A stretch of 64,000 bases of DNA from CAZFOB01 sp964520325 (lineage in GTDB: Bacteria; Actinomycetota; JAICYB01): contig CAZFOB010000002.1 in NCBI GenBank assembly GCA_964520325.1, positions 186,001-250,000 of the forward strand. Reading direction: 5' to 3'. The notes under the pieces were generated by a model that was not told where the DNA came from, ran no database searches, and was given only the letters and a program-made list of their open reading frames with translations. The translations under genes and the position numbers were made by a program. This document shows positions 18,533 through 26,297 of the stretch, in pieces. How positions within the stretch are numbered: position 1 is the stretch's first letter; each line of letters starts with the position of its first letter.

Positions 18533-19789
18533 ATGCCACTCCCCCTCCGTGTGCTCGTGCTCGCCTATCGCGGCAATCCCCACTCGGGCGGCCAGGGGGT
18601 CTACACCCGCTACCTGGCCAAAGAGCTCGTCGATCTCGGGCACCACGTCGACGTCGGCTCCGGTCCCCCTTACCCGGAGCTCGACGGCACGGGGGCCGAG
18701 CTTCACCACATCCAGGGCATGGACCTCTACCGGCCGGAGCGGCCGTTCCGTCCGCATCGTTGGCCGAAAGATCGCTACGACTGGCTGGAGCTTTCGATCA
18801 TGTCGACGGGTGGATTCTCTGAGCCGCGCCCGTGGAGTCTCCGGGCGAACGCCTGGATGAAGACTCAGGGCGACCGCTGGGACGTCGTCCACGACAACCA
18901 ATGCCTCGGCACCGGGATGGTAAAGATGGCCGAGCGCCTGCCGCTGCTCGCGACCGTGCACCACCCGATCACCGTGGACAAGAAGCTCGAGCTCGCCGAG
19001 ACGAAGAACCCGTGGCGCAACATCACCAAGCGACGTTGGTACTCGTTCCTCGGCATGCAGAAGCGGGTGCTCAAGAAGCTCCCGCGCCTGATCACGGTCT
19101 CGCAGAGCTCGCGCACCGACATCATCGACCAGCTCGGCGTGGCACCCGAACGCATCGACGTGGTTCCCGTCGGCGTCGACCAGACCATCTTCCGTCCGCA
19201 ACCGGAGATCCCGGTCGTACCCGGACGACTGCTCTCGGTCATCTCCTCCGACGTCCCGCTGAAGGGCCTCGCCTACCTGCTCGAAGCACTGGCGAAGCTG
19301 CGCACCGAGGTGCCGCACGCGCATCTCGTGGTGATCGGACGCATGCGTCCAGAAGATCCGTCGCGCAAGACCGTGGCGAAGTTCGGCCTCGAAGGGGCCG
19401 TGACCTTCACGGGCAACATCTCCTACGACGAGATGATCCACCTGTACGGCACGGCCGAGATCGCCGTCGTTCCGTCGCTGTATGAAGGCTTCTCGCTCCC
19501 CGCCATCCAGGCCATGGCCGCCGGACTTCCGCTGGTGTGCACCAAGGCCGGAGCGATCCCCGAGGTCGCGGGCGCCGACGGTGAGAGCGCTCTGCTGGTG
19601 CATCCGGGCGACGCCGGAGCGCTGGCCAGCGCGATCAAGCGCATGCTCGGGGACAAAGAGCTTCAAGCACGTCTGGCCGCGGCCGCCCTCGAGCGAGTTC
19701 TCGAGCGCTTCACATGGGCGGCGATGGCCAAGCAGACAGCCGAGCAGTACCGGATCTCGATCGACCAGTTCAAGAGCGGACGGCGCTAG
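18533..19789 (+). CDS. Glycosyltransferase family 4
   Basis: A retaining GT-B sugar transferase of 418 residues, transferring a nucleotide-activated sugar. It begins with YRGNPHSGGQGVYTRYLAKE (acceptor domain glycine loop); the donor site has PSLYEGFSLPAIQAMAAG. The usual second glutamate of the E-x7-E motif is a glutamine. AGGAGAAGG precedes the ATG. First of three tightly linked genes (GT4, methyltransferase, alpha-barrel protein), probably one pathway for a glycosylated or methylated envelope product; the product is unknown. Confidence 0.85.
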   Translation: MPLPLRVLVLAYRGNPHSGGQGVYTRYLAKELVDLGHHVDVGSGPPYPELDGTGAELHHIQGMDLYRPERPFRPHRWPKDRYDWLELSIMSTGGFSEPRPWSLRANAWMKTQGDRWDVVHDNQCLGTGMVKMAERLPLLATVHHPITVDKKLELAETKNPWRNITKRRWYSFLGMQKRVLKKLPRLITVSQSSRTDIIDQLGVAPERIDVVPVGVDQTIFRPQPEIPVVPGRLLSVISSDVPLKGLAYLLEALAKLRTEVPHAHLVVIGRMRPEDPSRKTVAKFGLEGAVTFTGNISYDEMIHLYGTAEIAVVPSLYEGFSLPAIQAMAAGLPLVCTKAGAIPEVAGADGESALLVHPGDAGALASAIKRMLGDKELQARLAAAALERVLERFTWAAMAKQTAEQYRISIDQFKSGRR

Positions 19790-20535
19790 TGCTCACACTC
19801 GACTTCGACAAGCTGGACATCAAGCCCGCAGACCTTGTCCTCGACATCGGATGCGGATACGGACGCCACTCCTTCGAAGTGGTCCGCCGCGGCGGTCACG
19901 CGGTGGCTGCCGACCTCGCCAACCCCGAGCTCAACAAGGTGCTCGCAACCTTTGCCGCGATGGGCACGAGCGAAGACCTTCCGTCAACGTCCCGTGGTTC
20001 CTGCGTCAACGCCAACGTCCTCACACTTCCGTTCGCCGACGGGGCGTTCGATCACGTGATCGCGTCGGAGATCCTCGAGCACATCCCGGACGATTCGGCC
20101 GCGATGACCGAGATCGCCCGCGTCACCAAGCCGGGGGGAACGATCACGGTGACCATCCCGCGGGCGGGGCAAGAGGTCGTGTGCTGGCTGCTCTCCAACG
20201 AGTACCACAACACCCCGGGCGGGCACGTCCGCATCTATCGCCAGCGCCAGGTCACGGATCGCCTCAAGAGTGCCGGCTTACGCCCACAGGGGTTCGGCTT
20301 CGCACACGCGCTGCACACGCCGTACTGGTGGCTGCGATGCGCGGTCGGGCCGAAGAACCTCGAGAACCCGCTCGTGAAGGCGTACAAGTCGTTCCTCGAG
20401 TGGGACATCATCGCCGGCCCGCCGCTGGTGCGGCTGACCGAACGCATGCTCAACCCGGTTCTCGGGAAGAGTCTCGTCGTGTATCTCACCAAGCCACTGC
20501 CAACACCGCAGAAAGAGGCCGCGCTTGTCTCCTGA
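19789..20535 (+). CDS. Class I SAM-dependent methyltransferase
   Basis: A 248-residue methyltransferase: LVLDIGCGYGRHSFEVVRR (SAM loop), LPFADGAFDHVIASEILEH, TKPGGTITVTIPRAG. Start at GTG 19789, which overlaps the GT4 stop by one base; the frame extends further upstream only as a shadow of GT4. Part of the GT4 cluster. Acceptor unknown. Confidence 0.85.
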   Translation: MLTLDFDKLDIKPADLVLDIGCGYGRHSFEVVRRGGHAVAADLANPELNKVLATFAAMGTSEDLPSTSRGSCVNANVLTLPFADGAFDHVIASEILEHIPDDSAAMTEIARVTKPGGTITVTIPRAGQEVVCWLLSNEYHNTPGGHVRIYRQRQVTDRLKSAGLRPQGFGFAHALHTPYWWLRCAVGPKNLENPLVKAYKSFLEWDIIAGPPLVRLTERMLNPVLGKSLVVYLTKPLPTPQKEAALVS

Positions 20536-21613
20536 TGTACTCGAGCAGTCGCTGGTCGATCAGACGGCGGAGGCGATCGCGGCGGCTCAGCAGCCGGACG
20601 GTCGCCTGCCGTGGCACACCGAACAGCACACCGATCCGTGGAACCACGTCGAGGGTGCGATGGGCCTCATGCTCGGCGGCCGGCGGAAAGACGCCGAGCT
20701 CGCGTACGACTGGATGGTTCGCACGCAGCGTCAGGACGGCTCCTGGGCGCAGTCCTATGCATGGGACGGATCCGTCCAGGATGCGGATGCCGACACCAAC
20801 ATGTGTGCGTACATCGCGGTCGGCGTGTGGCACCACTTCCTGCTCACCGGCGACCGCGCGTACATGACCGCGCTGTGGCCTGTCGTGGAGAGAGCGGTCG
20901 ATTACGTGCTCGACCACCAGGCGCCAGGCGGCGAGATCGCATGGATGCACCATGCCAACGGCACGATCGACCGCCGCGCCCTGCTCACGGCGTCATCGTC
21001 GATCTACATGAGCGTTCGGTGCGCGGTCGCTATCGCTGAGGAGATCGGAGAGGAGCGCCCGGACTGGGAGCTGTCGATCGGTCTGCTCGCACATGCGATC
21101 CGCAACCGTCCGCAGGCGTTCTGGCCGAAACCGCGCTGGTCGATGGACTGGTACTACCCCGTCATGACCGGCGTGCTCCGCGGCGGGAACGCTGCGGAGC
21201 GGATCGCCGACAAATGGGACACCTTCGTCGTCGACGGCCGCGGCTGCCGCTGCGTCTCGGACAAACCGTGGGTCACGACCGCCGAGACCTGCGAGCTCGT
21301 GCTCGCTCTCGAAACCGCCGGCGACGAGGAAGCTGCACGGCGTCTGTTCGACGACGTGCAATTCCTCCGTCAGGACGACGGCGCCTACCAGGAAGGCTGG
21401 GTCTTCCCCGAGGACGTCTTCTGGCCGGGACGCACCCCACCGTGGACGGCCGGCGCTGTGCTGCTGGCGGCCGATGCTCTCGATCGTCGCTCGAAAGCAT
21501 GGAACCTCTTCCACGGCGACGACCTTCCCTCCGGACTATCGTCCGACGCGGTCTCCGAGCATCTCCTGGGAGCAGGGATCGAAATCGCCTCGGGGGCCGA
21601 GCGAACGGCCTAA
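20525..21613 (+). CDS. Alpha/alpha-barrel protein (prenyltransferase/squalene-cyclase-like fold)
   Basis: A 362-residue soluble protein with QxDG-type repeats: AQQPDGRLPWHTE, TQRQDGSWAQSYAWDG and LRQDDGAYQEGWVFP. These are typical of the six-hairpin alpha barrel shared by terpene cyclases, prenyltransferases and some glycosidases. It lacks the DxDD motif of class II cyclases, so a glycosidase- or epimerase-like role is as likely as prenyl transfer. TTG start 11 bases inside the methyltransferase gene. Convergent four-base overlap with the HEAT gene. Confidence 0.7.
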   Translation: MSPDVLEQSLVDQTAEAIAAAQQPDGRLPWHTEQHTDPWNHVEGAMGLMLGGRRKDAELAYDWMVRTQRQDGSWAQSYAWDGSVQDADADTNMCAYIAVGVWHHFLLTGDRAYMTALWPVVERAVDYVLDHQAPGGEIAWMHHANGTIDRRALLTASSSIYMSVRCAVAIAEEIGEERPDWELSIGLLAHAIRNRPQAFWPKPRWSMDWYYPVMTGVLRGGNAAERIADKWDTFVVDGRGCRCVSDKPWVTTAETCELVLALETAGDEEAARRLFDDVQFLRQDDGAYQEGWVFPEDVFWPGRTPPWTAGAVLLAADALDRRSKAWNLFHGDDLPSGLSSDAVSEHLLGAGIEIASGAERTA

Positions 21614-22191
21614 AGCTCAGTTCCCTCGGCGCAGCTCCCGGGCAGGTCGAGTCGATGCGTGAGGCGCTCCAGTGACCGGGCTGCCGCCCGGCGTACTTCC
21701 GACTCCGGATCGTCCTCCGCTTCCCGAACGAGGTCGACGTGCTCCGTGTCGCCGATGATCCCCAGCGCCCGTACGACGGCGGCGCGGACACGTGGCAGCT
21801 CGTGGGCGGACAACGCCGCTACACCCGGTCCCGCCTCTCCGATCTCGCGCTTGGCTGCGACCTTGACGCACATCTCCACGACCCTCCAGTGCTCGTCCCC
21901 GAGTCTGCGCACGACGACCGGTGCGGCCAAGTCTGACCAGACGTACAGCAGCCCGCGAGCGCCCCACACCCGGGCCCAGTAGGGCTTCCACGCGCCGCCA
22001 TCGAGTACCGACTGACCAGCAGGGCCGCCCAGGAAGAGCAGGATCTCGGCCTCGTCGTGTGGGTCGTCGGCCGCCAACAGGTCCGCACAGGCACATGCTG
22101 CCTCGACTTCGCCGATCTCGGCCGCGAGCAACGCGAGCAGATCCTGGGGACTGACGTGACGCCCCGGATTGGGCGGCAGCCGGCGAGTCAT
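21610..22191 (-). CDS. HEAT-repeat domain protein
   Basis: A 193-residue helical protein with at least two HEAT-like repeats, seen in RVRAAVVRALGIIGD and EVRRAAARSLERL. Such repeats usually mediate protein binding. It adjoins the left end of the cassette-like array and runs in the same direction as the cassettes. Function unknown. Confidence 0.7.
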   Translation of the reverse strand: MTRRLPPNPGRHVSPQDLLALLAAEIGEVEAACACADLLAADDPHDEAEILLFLGGPAGQSVLDGGAWKPYWARVWGARGLLYVWSDLAAPVVVRRLGDEHWRVVEMCVKVAAKREIGEAGPGVAALSAHELPRVRAAVVRALGIIGDTEHVDLVREAEDDPESEVRRAAARSLERLTHRLDLPGSCAEGTEL

Positions 22192-22218
22192 GCGGTCATC
22201 TTGTCAGGCTGGCCGTAG

Positions 22219-22267
22219 GCCGAACGGTGTAGTCGTCACGTGGCGCGCGAGCGGCAAAAGGTTATGC
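22219..22267 (-). repeat. Candidate degenerate attC-like site after the toxin-antitoxin cassette
   Basis: On the minus strand a GCATAAC box (22267-22261) contains the toxin stop codon and is exactly complementary to the GTTATGC box (22850-22844) at the other end of the module. A GTTCGGC box 35 bases further (22225-22219) could be the second core, but it departs from GTTRRRY and the interior is only weakly palindromic. Best read as the decayed last site of the array. Confidence 0.4.
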
Positions 22268-22576
22268 CTCATCGTGTTCCTCTGCACGTTCAATCCACGT
22301 TGCGGGATCGCGACGTGCGTGGAAGCAACCGATGATGACGACGTCTGGCTCCTCGATCACGTAGTAGAGCGCGTACGGGAATCGTCGTAGTGGGAGCCGC
22401 CGAACGTCGCCATGCACGACCGGGAACGCGGTCGCGTGTTCCGCGAGTAGGTCGATGGCGAAATCGACAACAGAGAAGAACTCCTCACCGAGCCCACGTT
22501 CGGCGCGCTCGTACCATCTGCCCGCTTCGGCGAGATCTCGCTTCGCTGAAGCGGTGAGGCGCACACGCCGACTCAA
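22262..22576 (-). CDS. RelE/ParE-family toxin
   Basis: A 104-residue type II toxin. Pattern: RVRLTASAKRDLAEAGRWYE at the N-terminus, then RRLPLRRFPYALYYVIEE and VIIGCFHARRDPATW, the usual ParE core. Members poison gyrase or cleave ribosome-bound mRNA; which one applies is not decidable. It overlaps the antitoxin by four bases (ATGA). Its stop codon lies inside a recombination-site-like box. Confidence 0.85.
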   Translation of the reverse strand: MSRRVRLTASAKRDLAEAGRWYERAERGLGEEFFSVVDFAIDLLAEHATAFPVVHGDVRRLPLRRFPYALYYVIEEPDVVIIGCFHARRDPATWIERAEEHDEA

Positions 22577-22794
22577 TCCTTACGACGTAGTTGCGAAATG
22601 ACGGTCTTAGCGTCTTCCGCAGCCTCTGGATTCGCCTGATGGGTCGCCAAACGCCTGTCGAGCTCGGATCGTTGCGCCTCCGTCACGGGCACAGCCTGCG
22701 GGTTGGCATCGATGCTTTCCCAGATGTCTTCCAGCAGTCGAAGACGCTCCTCGACAGGAAGCTTGTCGATCTCTTCTCTTCGCAACGCGCTCAT
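22573..22794 (-). CDS. Antitoxin of the 'putative addiction module' family
   Basis: A 73-residue protein: EEIDKLPVEERLRLLEDIWE followed by PVTEAQRSELDRRLA, the hallmark of the addiction-module antidote family that pairs with ParE-like toxins. Antitoxin first and toxin second is the usual order. GGAGG lies about ten bases before the ATG. The pair forms one cassette-like unit. Confidence 0.85.
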   Translation of the reverse strand: MSALRREEIDKLPVEERLRLLEDIWESIDANPQAVPVTEAQRSELDRRLATHQANPEAAEDAKTVISQLRRKD

Positions 22795-22843
22795 TGAGTT
22801 CCATCCTCCGCTAGCCTCGGGCTCCTGGCAACCGTAGTGGTAG

Positions 22844-22895
22844 GCATAACGACTTTGGGCGTTCAGGCGCCGGAGCCTGCAGCGCCGAGTTAGGC
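22844..22895 (-). repeat. attC-like site between the hydrolase and toxin-antitoxin modules
   Basis: A 52-base imperfect palindrome. Read on the plus strand: GCATAAC, spacer GACTTTG, inner arms GGCG..AGGC and GCCT..GCGCC around a GCCGGA loop, spacer GA, then GTTAGGC. On the minus strand this gives R'' = GCCTAAC and R' = GTTATGC. Layout and the GACTTTG and GA spacers are identical to the site at 23807-23881. Confidence 0.65.
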
Positions 22896-22979
22896 CGTTT
22901 GTTTCTTCTGTCTCTCAGCTGTATTGGCATGCTGTCGTCGCACACTCGCAGATCCTTCCTCGTGCCAGGCGGCCTGACA

Positions 22980-23777
22980 CTATTGGTGGCGGTCCAGGAA
23001 GCTGAGGACAGCGTCGTTGAAGGCTTCGGGTTGGTCGACGTTCGACAGATGAGCTGCGTCATCATCTAGAACTACGAGTTCAGACGCGGATATACCTTTG
23101 TGAATAGCCTCCGCCATCTCGATAGGTGTTGAGAGGTCGCGGGCACCGACGACAACTCTCGTTGGGGCAACGATCTCAGAGAGGCGGTCAGTGAGATCAA
23201 GCTGAGACAGCGCGACGCAGCAGCCGATGTAGCCCTCCAACGGCGTGCTCCGAACCATTTTGCGAACCGCGTCGGCCCACTCTGGCCGAGCCTGCACGGT
23301 TTGGGGGGTGAGGAACCGCTCGGCCGCGACCTCGACCATGAAGTCCATGTTGCCGGCACCCCGAATGGCGTCGATACGTTGTTGCCAGATAGCAGGATCC
23401 CGATACGGGTCGTGACTCGCTGTGTCACACAGGACGAGAGAACGCAGCACGCCTGGCTTTCGCAGGGCTATTGACATGCCGGTCATGCCGCCCATTGATA
23501 GGCCGACAAAGTGGGTCTGCGCTATTGAGAGCGCATCCAGCAGCCCCAGCACATCATCAGCGAGCAACTCGAAGCTGTAAGGGCTTGAGCCAACGTCCGT
23601 CTCACCGTGACCTCGCTAGTCGTAACGCAAGACGCGATAACGCTTCGTAAACGCGGTCATCTGCTCATCCCACATGCGGTGTGTCGTCGCTAGGGAGTTG
23701 CTCAGGGTAACCCAGGGAGCACCTTCCGGACCGTCGATCCGGTAGTTAATGCGGATTCCGTTGACACCGAGCTTCAT
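22980..23777 (-). pseudogene. Alpha/beta hydrolase (3-oxoadipate enol-lactonase-like) broken by one amber codon
   Basis: An otherwise intact frame of 266 codons from ATG 23777 to the stop at 22980. N-terminus MKLGVNGIRINYRID; then RVLRYD-stop-RGHGETD; nucleophile elbow GLSMGGM; catalytic His in DAAHLSNVDQPE. The stop is a TAG at 23618-23616 where relatives have a residue such as Gln between RYD and RGHG, so one CAG-to-TAG change explains it. Length and motifs fit PcaD-like lactonases. Translation restarting downstream would give a 195-residue product lacking the first strands. A sequencing error or suppression cannot be excluded. Confidence 0.8.
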
Positions 23778-23806
23778 CGCACGCCCTAACGTAACTAACT
23801 GAAGCG

Positions 23807-23881
23807 GCCTAACGACTTTGGCCGCTGAGCCGCCGCGAGCGCGCGAAGCGCACGGCGGTCGGCTCCTGCGGCGAGTTGGAC
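23807..23881 (-). repeat. attC-like site between the GNAT and hydrolase modules
   Basis: A 75-base imperfect palindrome. Read on the plus strand: GCCTAAC, spacer GACTTTG, arm GCCGC-TG-AGCCG, loop region, arm CGGCT-CCT-GCGGC, spacer GA, then GTTGGAC. Both outer boxes fit the integron consensus (RYYYAAC and GTTRRRY). On the minus strand R'' = GTCCAAC and R' = GTTAGGC. Same layout as 22844-22895. Confidence 0.7.
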
Positions 23882-23901
23882 CGCCAATCGTGAGCCATCA
23901 C

Positions 23902-24339
23902 TCAGTCGAGAACCTTGCGAAGGAAGATCTGGTCGTGCCCGACCGGATAGTCACTGATGCGTCCAATCTCCTCGAATCCGAGACGCTCGTAGAACTCGGG
24001 GGCCTGGAAGGAATGCGTGGAGAGGAACATCTGGCGGCAACCGCGTCGCCGGGCCTCTGCCTCAGCGGCCTTCATCAGCCGCGAGCCAATCCCCTGATGA
24101 CGCAGATCGTCGCTGACCCAGAGTCGTGAGACTTCACAGGTGCCACCCCACGTATGGCCATGCAGACCCGCCGTCATCACGCCGCTATCGTCTCGCATGA
24201 AGATGCCAAGCAGTACGCCATCGCGAATAGCCGTTGCGCCAACGTTGAAGTCGTAGAGGCGGTCGCCGAGGAAGGACATGTCCTCAAGTGCAGGTTGGTC
24301 GACGAGCTCAAAGGACGGGTCGATGTCAGCTCCTGTCAT
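23902..24339 (-). CDS. GNAT family N-acetyltransferase
   Basis: A 145-residue acetyltransferase: CEVSRLWVSDDLRHQGIGSR (acetyl-CoA loop, R/Q-x-x-G-x-G/A form), then FLSTHSFQAPEFYERLGFEE, a pattern seen in small GNATs acting on small molecules or protein N-termini. I start at ATG 24339, 28 bases after the cassette boundary box; the longer TTG form begins inside that box. Substrate unknown. Carried as a cassette-like unit. Confidence 0.85.
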   Translation of the reverse strand: MTGADIDPSFELVDQPALEDMSFLGDRLYDFNVGATAIRDGVLLGIFMRDDSGVMTAGLHGHTWGGTCEVSRLWVSDDLRHQGIGSRLMKAAEAEARRRGCRQMFLSTHSFQAPEFYERLGFEEIGRISDYPVGHDQIFLRKVLD

Positions 24340-24366
24340 CCGCTTGTTCGCAGGTGGAGCGTGTCG

Positions 24367-24373
24367 GTCCAAC
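24367..24373 (-). repeat. Left core box of the GNAT cassette (GTTGGAC)
   Basis: On the minus strand GTTGGAC fits GTTRRRY and is the exact complement of the R'' box GTCCAAC (23881-23875) at the other end of the GNAT module. This is the relation expected between the 5' end of an integrated cassette and its own attC. No palindrome is visible just upstream, so this may be the first cassette junction. Confidence 0.55.
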
Positions 24374-24811
24374 TCTTGCTTCTACTGACCTGACTAATCC
24401 CGCAGATCCTCATGTCGGTCAGCATAATCCCGCGCTCACATAGTCACTGAACCCATCGCGATGAGGCCGCTGACCAGGTTCCGCGCGGGTATTGCTTGTT
24501 TGCGTCTGCGGTCTTATCGCGATTATGCGGGCCAGCCTAATCCCGGGGCGGCGGGCCACTCTCGGCGGGGGCCACAACGCCTTTACGCGATTCAGGGGTG
24601 CTCCGGTCGCAAGAGCCAGCTTCTGCTCGGGGAACGAATCTCTGGCAGTGCGGGAACGTCAGCCCGGCCCGGAGTCCCGGTCGGGTGCTCACACGAGCCG
24701 ATCGAACAACACGCGACGATCTCCAATGCTCGCGCCAGTCCACACGGCACCCCAATCAAGCAGCGTCAGGACGAGGTGCTGATCGGCTCTCGCGCACTCG
24801 CCCGCATCCGT
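24374..24811. other. Gene-free stretch between the array and the methyltransferase
   Basis: About 440 bases with no convincing gene on either strand. It holds three copies of TAATCCCG (24395, 24425, 24538), two preceded by CATAATC- or CTAATC-like sequence, and an inverted GATTATG at 24521. No integrase gene is visible here, although this is where one would be sought. Frames on both strands look like non-coding translation. Confidence 0.4.
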
Positions 24812-25426
24812 TCATGGCGCACGCACCACGCGAAGGCTTCCGGTCCGCGACGCATCGGTGAAGGCGTCCTTCTTCGCTCGCTCATAGACGCGGAACGGAC
24901 CCTGTCCGCCTTGGTCGGGACTTTCGAACACGTCGTGGATGGCGAGCAGACCCCGCGTCACGAGCTTCGGCCCCCAGCTCTCGTAGTCGATGAGCGCCGG
25001 TTCATCGCTGTGCGCGCCGTCGATAAACACCAGCCCGAGTGGGGTTGTCCAGTAGCGCGCGATCGTCGGTGCGTTTCCGACGATGCCGACGACGACGTCC
25101 TCGAGCCCGGCTTCCGCGATCGTGTGGCGGAAGAACGGGAGTGAGTCGATGCGTCCGGTTGACGGGTCGACGACTTCGGGGTCGTGGTGATCCCACTCGG
25201 ATTGCATCTCTTCGCTTCCACGGTGGTGATCGATGGTGAACACGACCGTGTTGCGCACGCGGGCCGCCGCGCCGAGATAGACCGCGGACTTGCCGCAGTA
25301 CGTGCCGATCTCCAGCACGGGGCCGAGCAACGCGCCCTCAAGCGCGGCCTCGTAGAGCGCGAGGCCTTCGTCGGGCGGCATGAAGCCCTTGGCCGCTTCA
25401 GCGGCGGCCCTCAGCGACCGGTCCAC
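24812..25426 (-). CDS. Class I SAM methyltransferase (Methyltransf_24 type)
   Basis: A 204-residue methyltransferase: GPVLEIGTYCGKSAVYLGAA (SAM loop), VFTIDHHRGSEEM (acidic strand-2 end), LGLVFIDGAHSDEPALIDYE and GLLAIHDVFE. This matches the small CmcI-like group where D and H residues bind a metal near the acceptor. Acceptor unknown. The SDR gene ends just upstream (3 bases), so they are co-transcribed. Confidence 0.85.
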   Translation of the reverse strand: MDRSLRAAAEAAKGFMPPDEGLALYEAALEGALLGPVLEIGTYCGKSAVYLGAAARVRNTVVFTIDHHRGSEEMQSEWDHHDPEVVDPSTGRIDSLPFFRHTIAEAGLEDVVVGIVGNAPTIARYWTTPLGLVFIDGAHSDEPALIDYESWGPKLVTRGLLAIHDVFESPDQGGQGPFRVYERAKKDAFTDASRTGSLRVVRAP

Positions 25427-25428
25427 GT

Positions 25429-26295
25429 CTATCCGGTAGGAGTAACGAGCTGGGTGAGCATCTCCTGCTGGGTCACCATCGCGTCAGCTTGGTTCTTCAC
25501 GAACGCGTCGGGATCACGCCACTTCGCGTCGATCATCGTTTGAAGCTCAGGATGCGGGAACACGTACAAGTGGTTCTCGATGACGCACCGGACGACGTCC
25601 TCGGCGAGCTTCTCTGGCGGCATCCCCGCTGCCATCATCTGTGCCATGAAGCCGCGCATCTGCTCTTCGACCTCGGCCGGAAGCTCTTCTTCGTTGTAGC
25701 TCTCCGAGTGTTCCGCGATGTTGGTTGCGACGACGAGGGGACACACAACCGAGACACCGATGCCGCGGTTCGCGAGATAGCCGGCGAGAGACTCGCACAG
25801 TCCGACGACGCCGAACTTCGTCACGCAGTACGGGATGAGCTGCGGGAAGCCGATCGTTCCCGCCGACGACGCGGTGTGGACGAGGTAGCCCGAACCCCGC
25901 TCCAGCATGTGGGGAAGGATGCGACGCACGGCCCAGATGTGTGAGTGCAGGTTGATGGCGAGGATGTTGTCCCACGCGTCTTGTGGAATGACGTGCGGTG
26001 CGCCGCCCAGGCCGATCCCGGCGTTGGACATGAACAGATCGCAATGACCCTGCCAGTCGATCGACGCGTCGACGAGCGCAAGGACTTCGTCCTCTTTCGA
26101 CACGTCGGTGCGGACCACGAGAGCCTTGCGTCCGTGTGCTTCGATCTCCGATGCCACTGCCTTCGAACGCTCCTCGTTGACGTCGGACACCACGACGTCG
26201 CTTCCCTGCTGAGCGAACGCGAGAGCGCACGCGCGTCCGATGCCGGAAGCGGCTCCCGTGACTACCGCAACCGATCCTGCGAATTCGAACGGCAC
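25429..26295 (-). CDS. Short-chain dehydrogenase/reductase
   Basis: A 288-residue SDR: VTGAASGIGRACALAFA (cofactor glycine loop), DVNEER, NAGIGLG, catalytic Ser near TASSAGT and YCVTKFG (Tyr-x-x-x-Lys). The GTG at 26295 sits three bases after the thiolase stop; the longer upstream frame is a thiolase shadow. With the thiolase it suggests fatty-acid or steroid/alkanoate catabolism. Substrate unknown. Confidence 0.9.
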   Translation of the reverse strand: MPFEFAGSVAVVTGAASGIGRACALAFAQQGSDVVVSDVNEERSKAVASEIEAHGRKALVVRTDVSKEDEVLALVDASIDWQGHCDLFMSNAGIGLGGAPHVIPQDAWDNILAINLHSHIWAVRRILPHMLERGSGYLVHTASSAGTIGFPQLIPYCVTKFGVVGLCESLAGYLANRGIGVSVVCPLVVATNIAEHSESYNEEELPAEVEEQMRGFMAQMMAAGMPPEKLAEDVVRCVIENHLYVFPHPELQTMIDAKWRDPDAFVKNQADAMVTQQEMLTQLVTPTG

Positions 26296-26297
26296 GC

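Noticed and set aside
24340..24372. TTG start of the GNAT protein at 24372
   Set aside because: The TTG is inside the recombination box; ATG 24339 fits the family N-terminus and cassette leader length.
24537..24755. 72-residue minus-strand frame
   Set aside because: Composition looks non-coding; a nearby second frame recalled a ligase fragment, but too weakly to support a call.
24461..25144. 227-residue plus-strand frame
   Set aside because: Its second half is the complement of a clear methyltransferase and the first half has non-coding composition.
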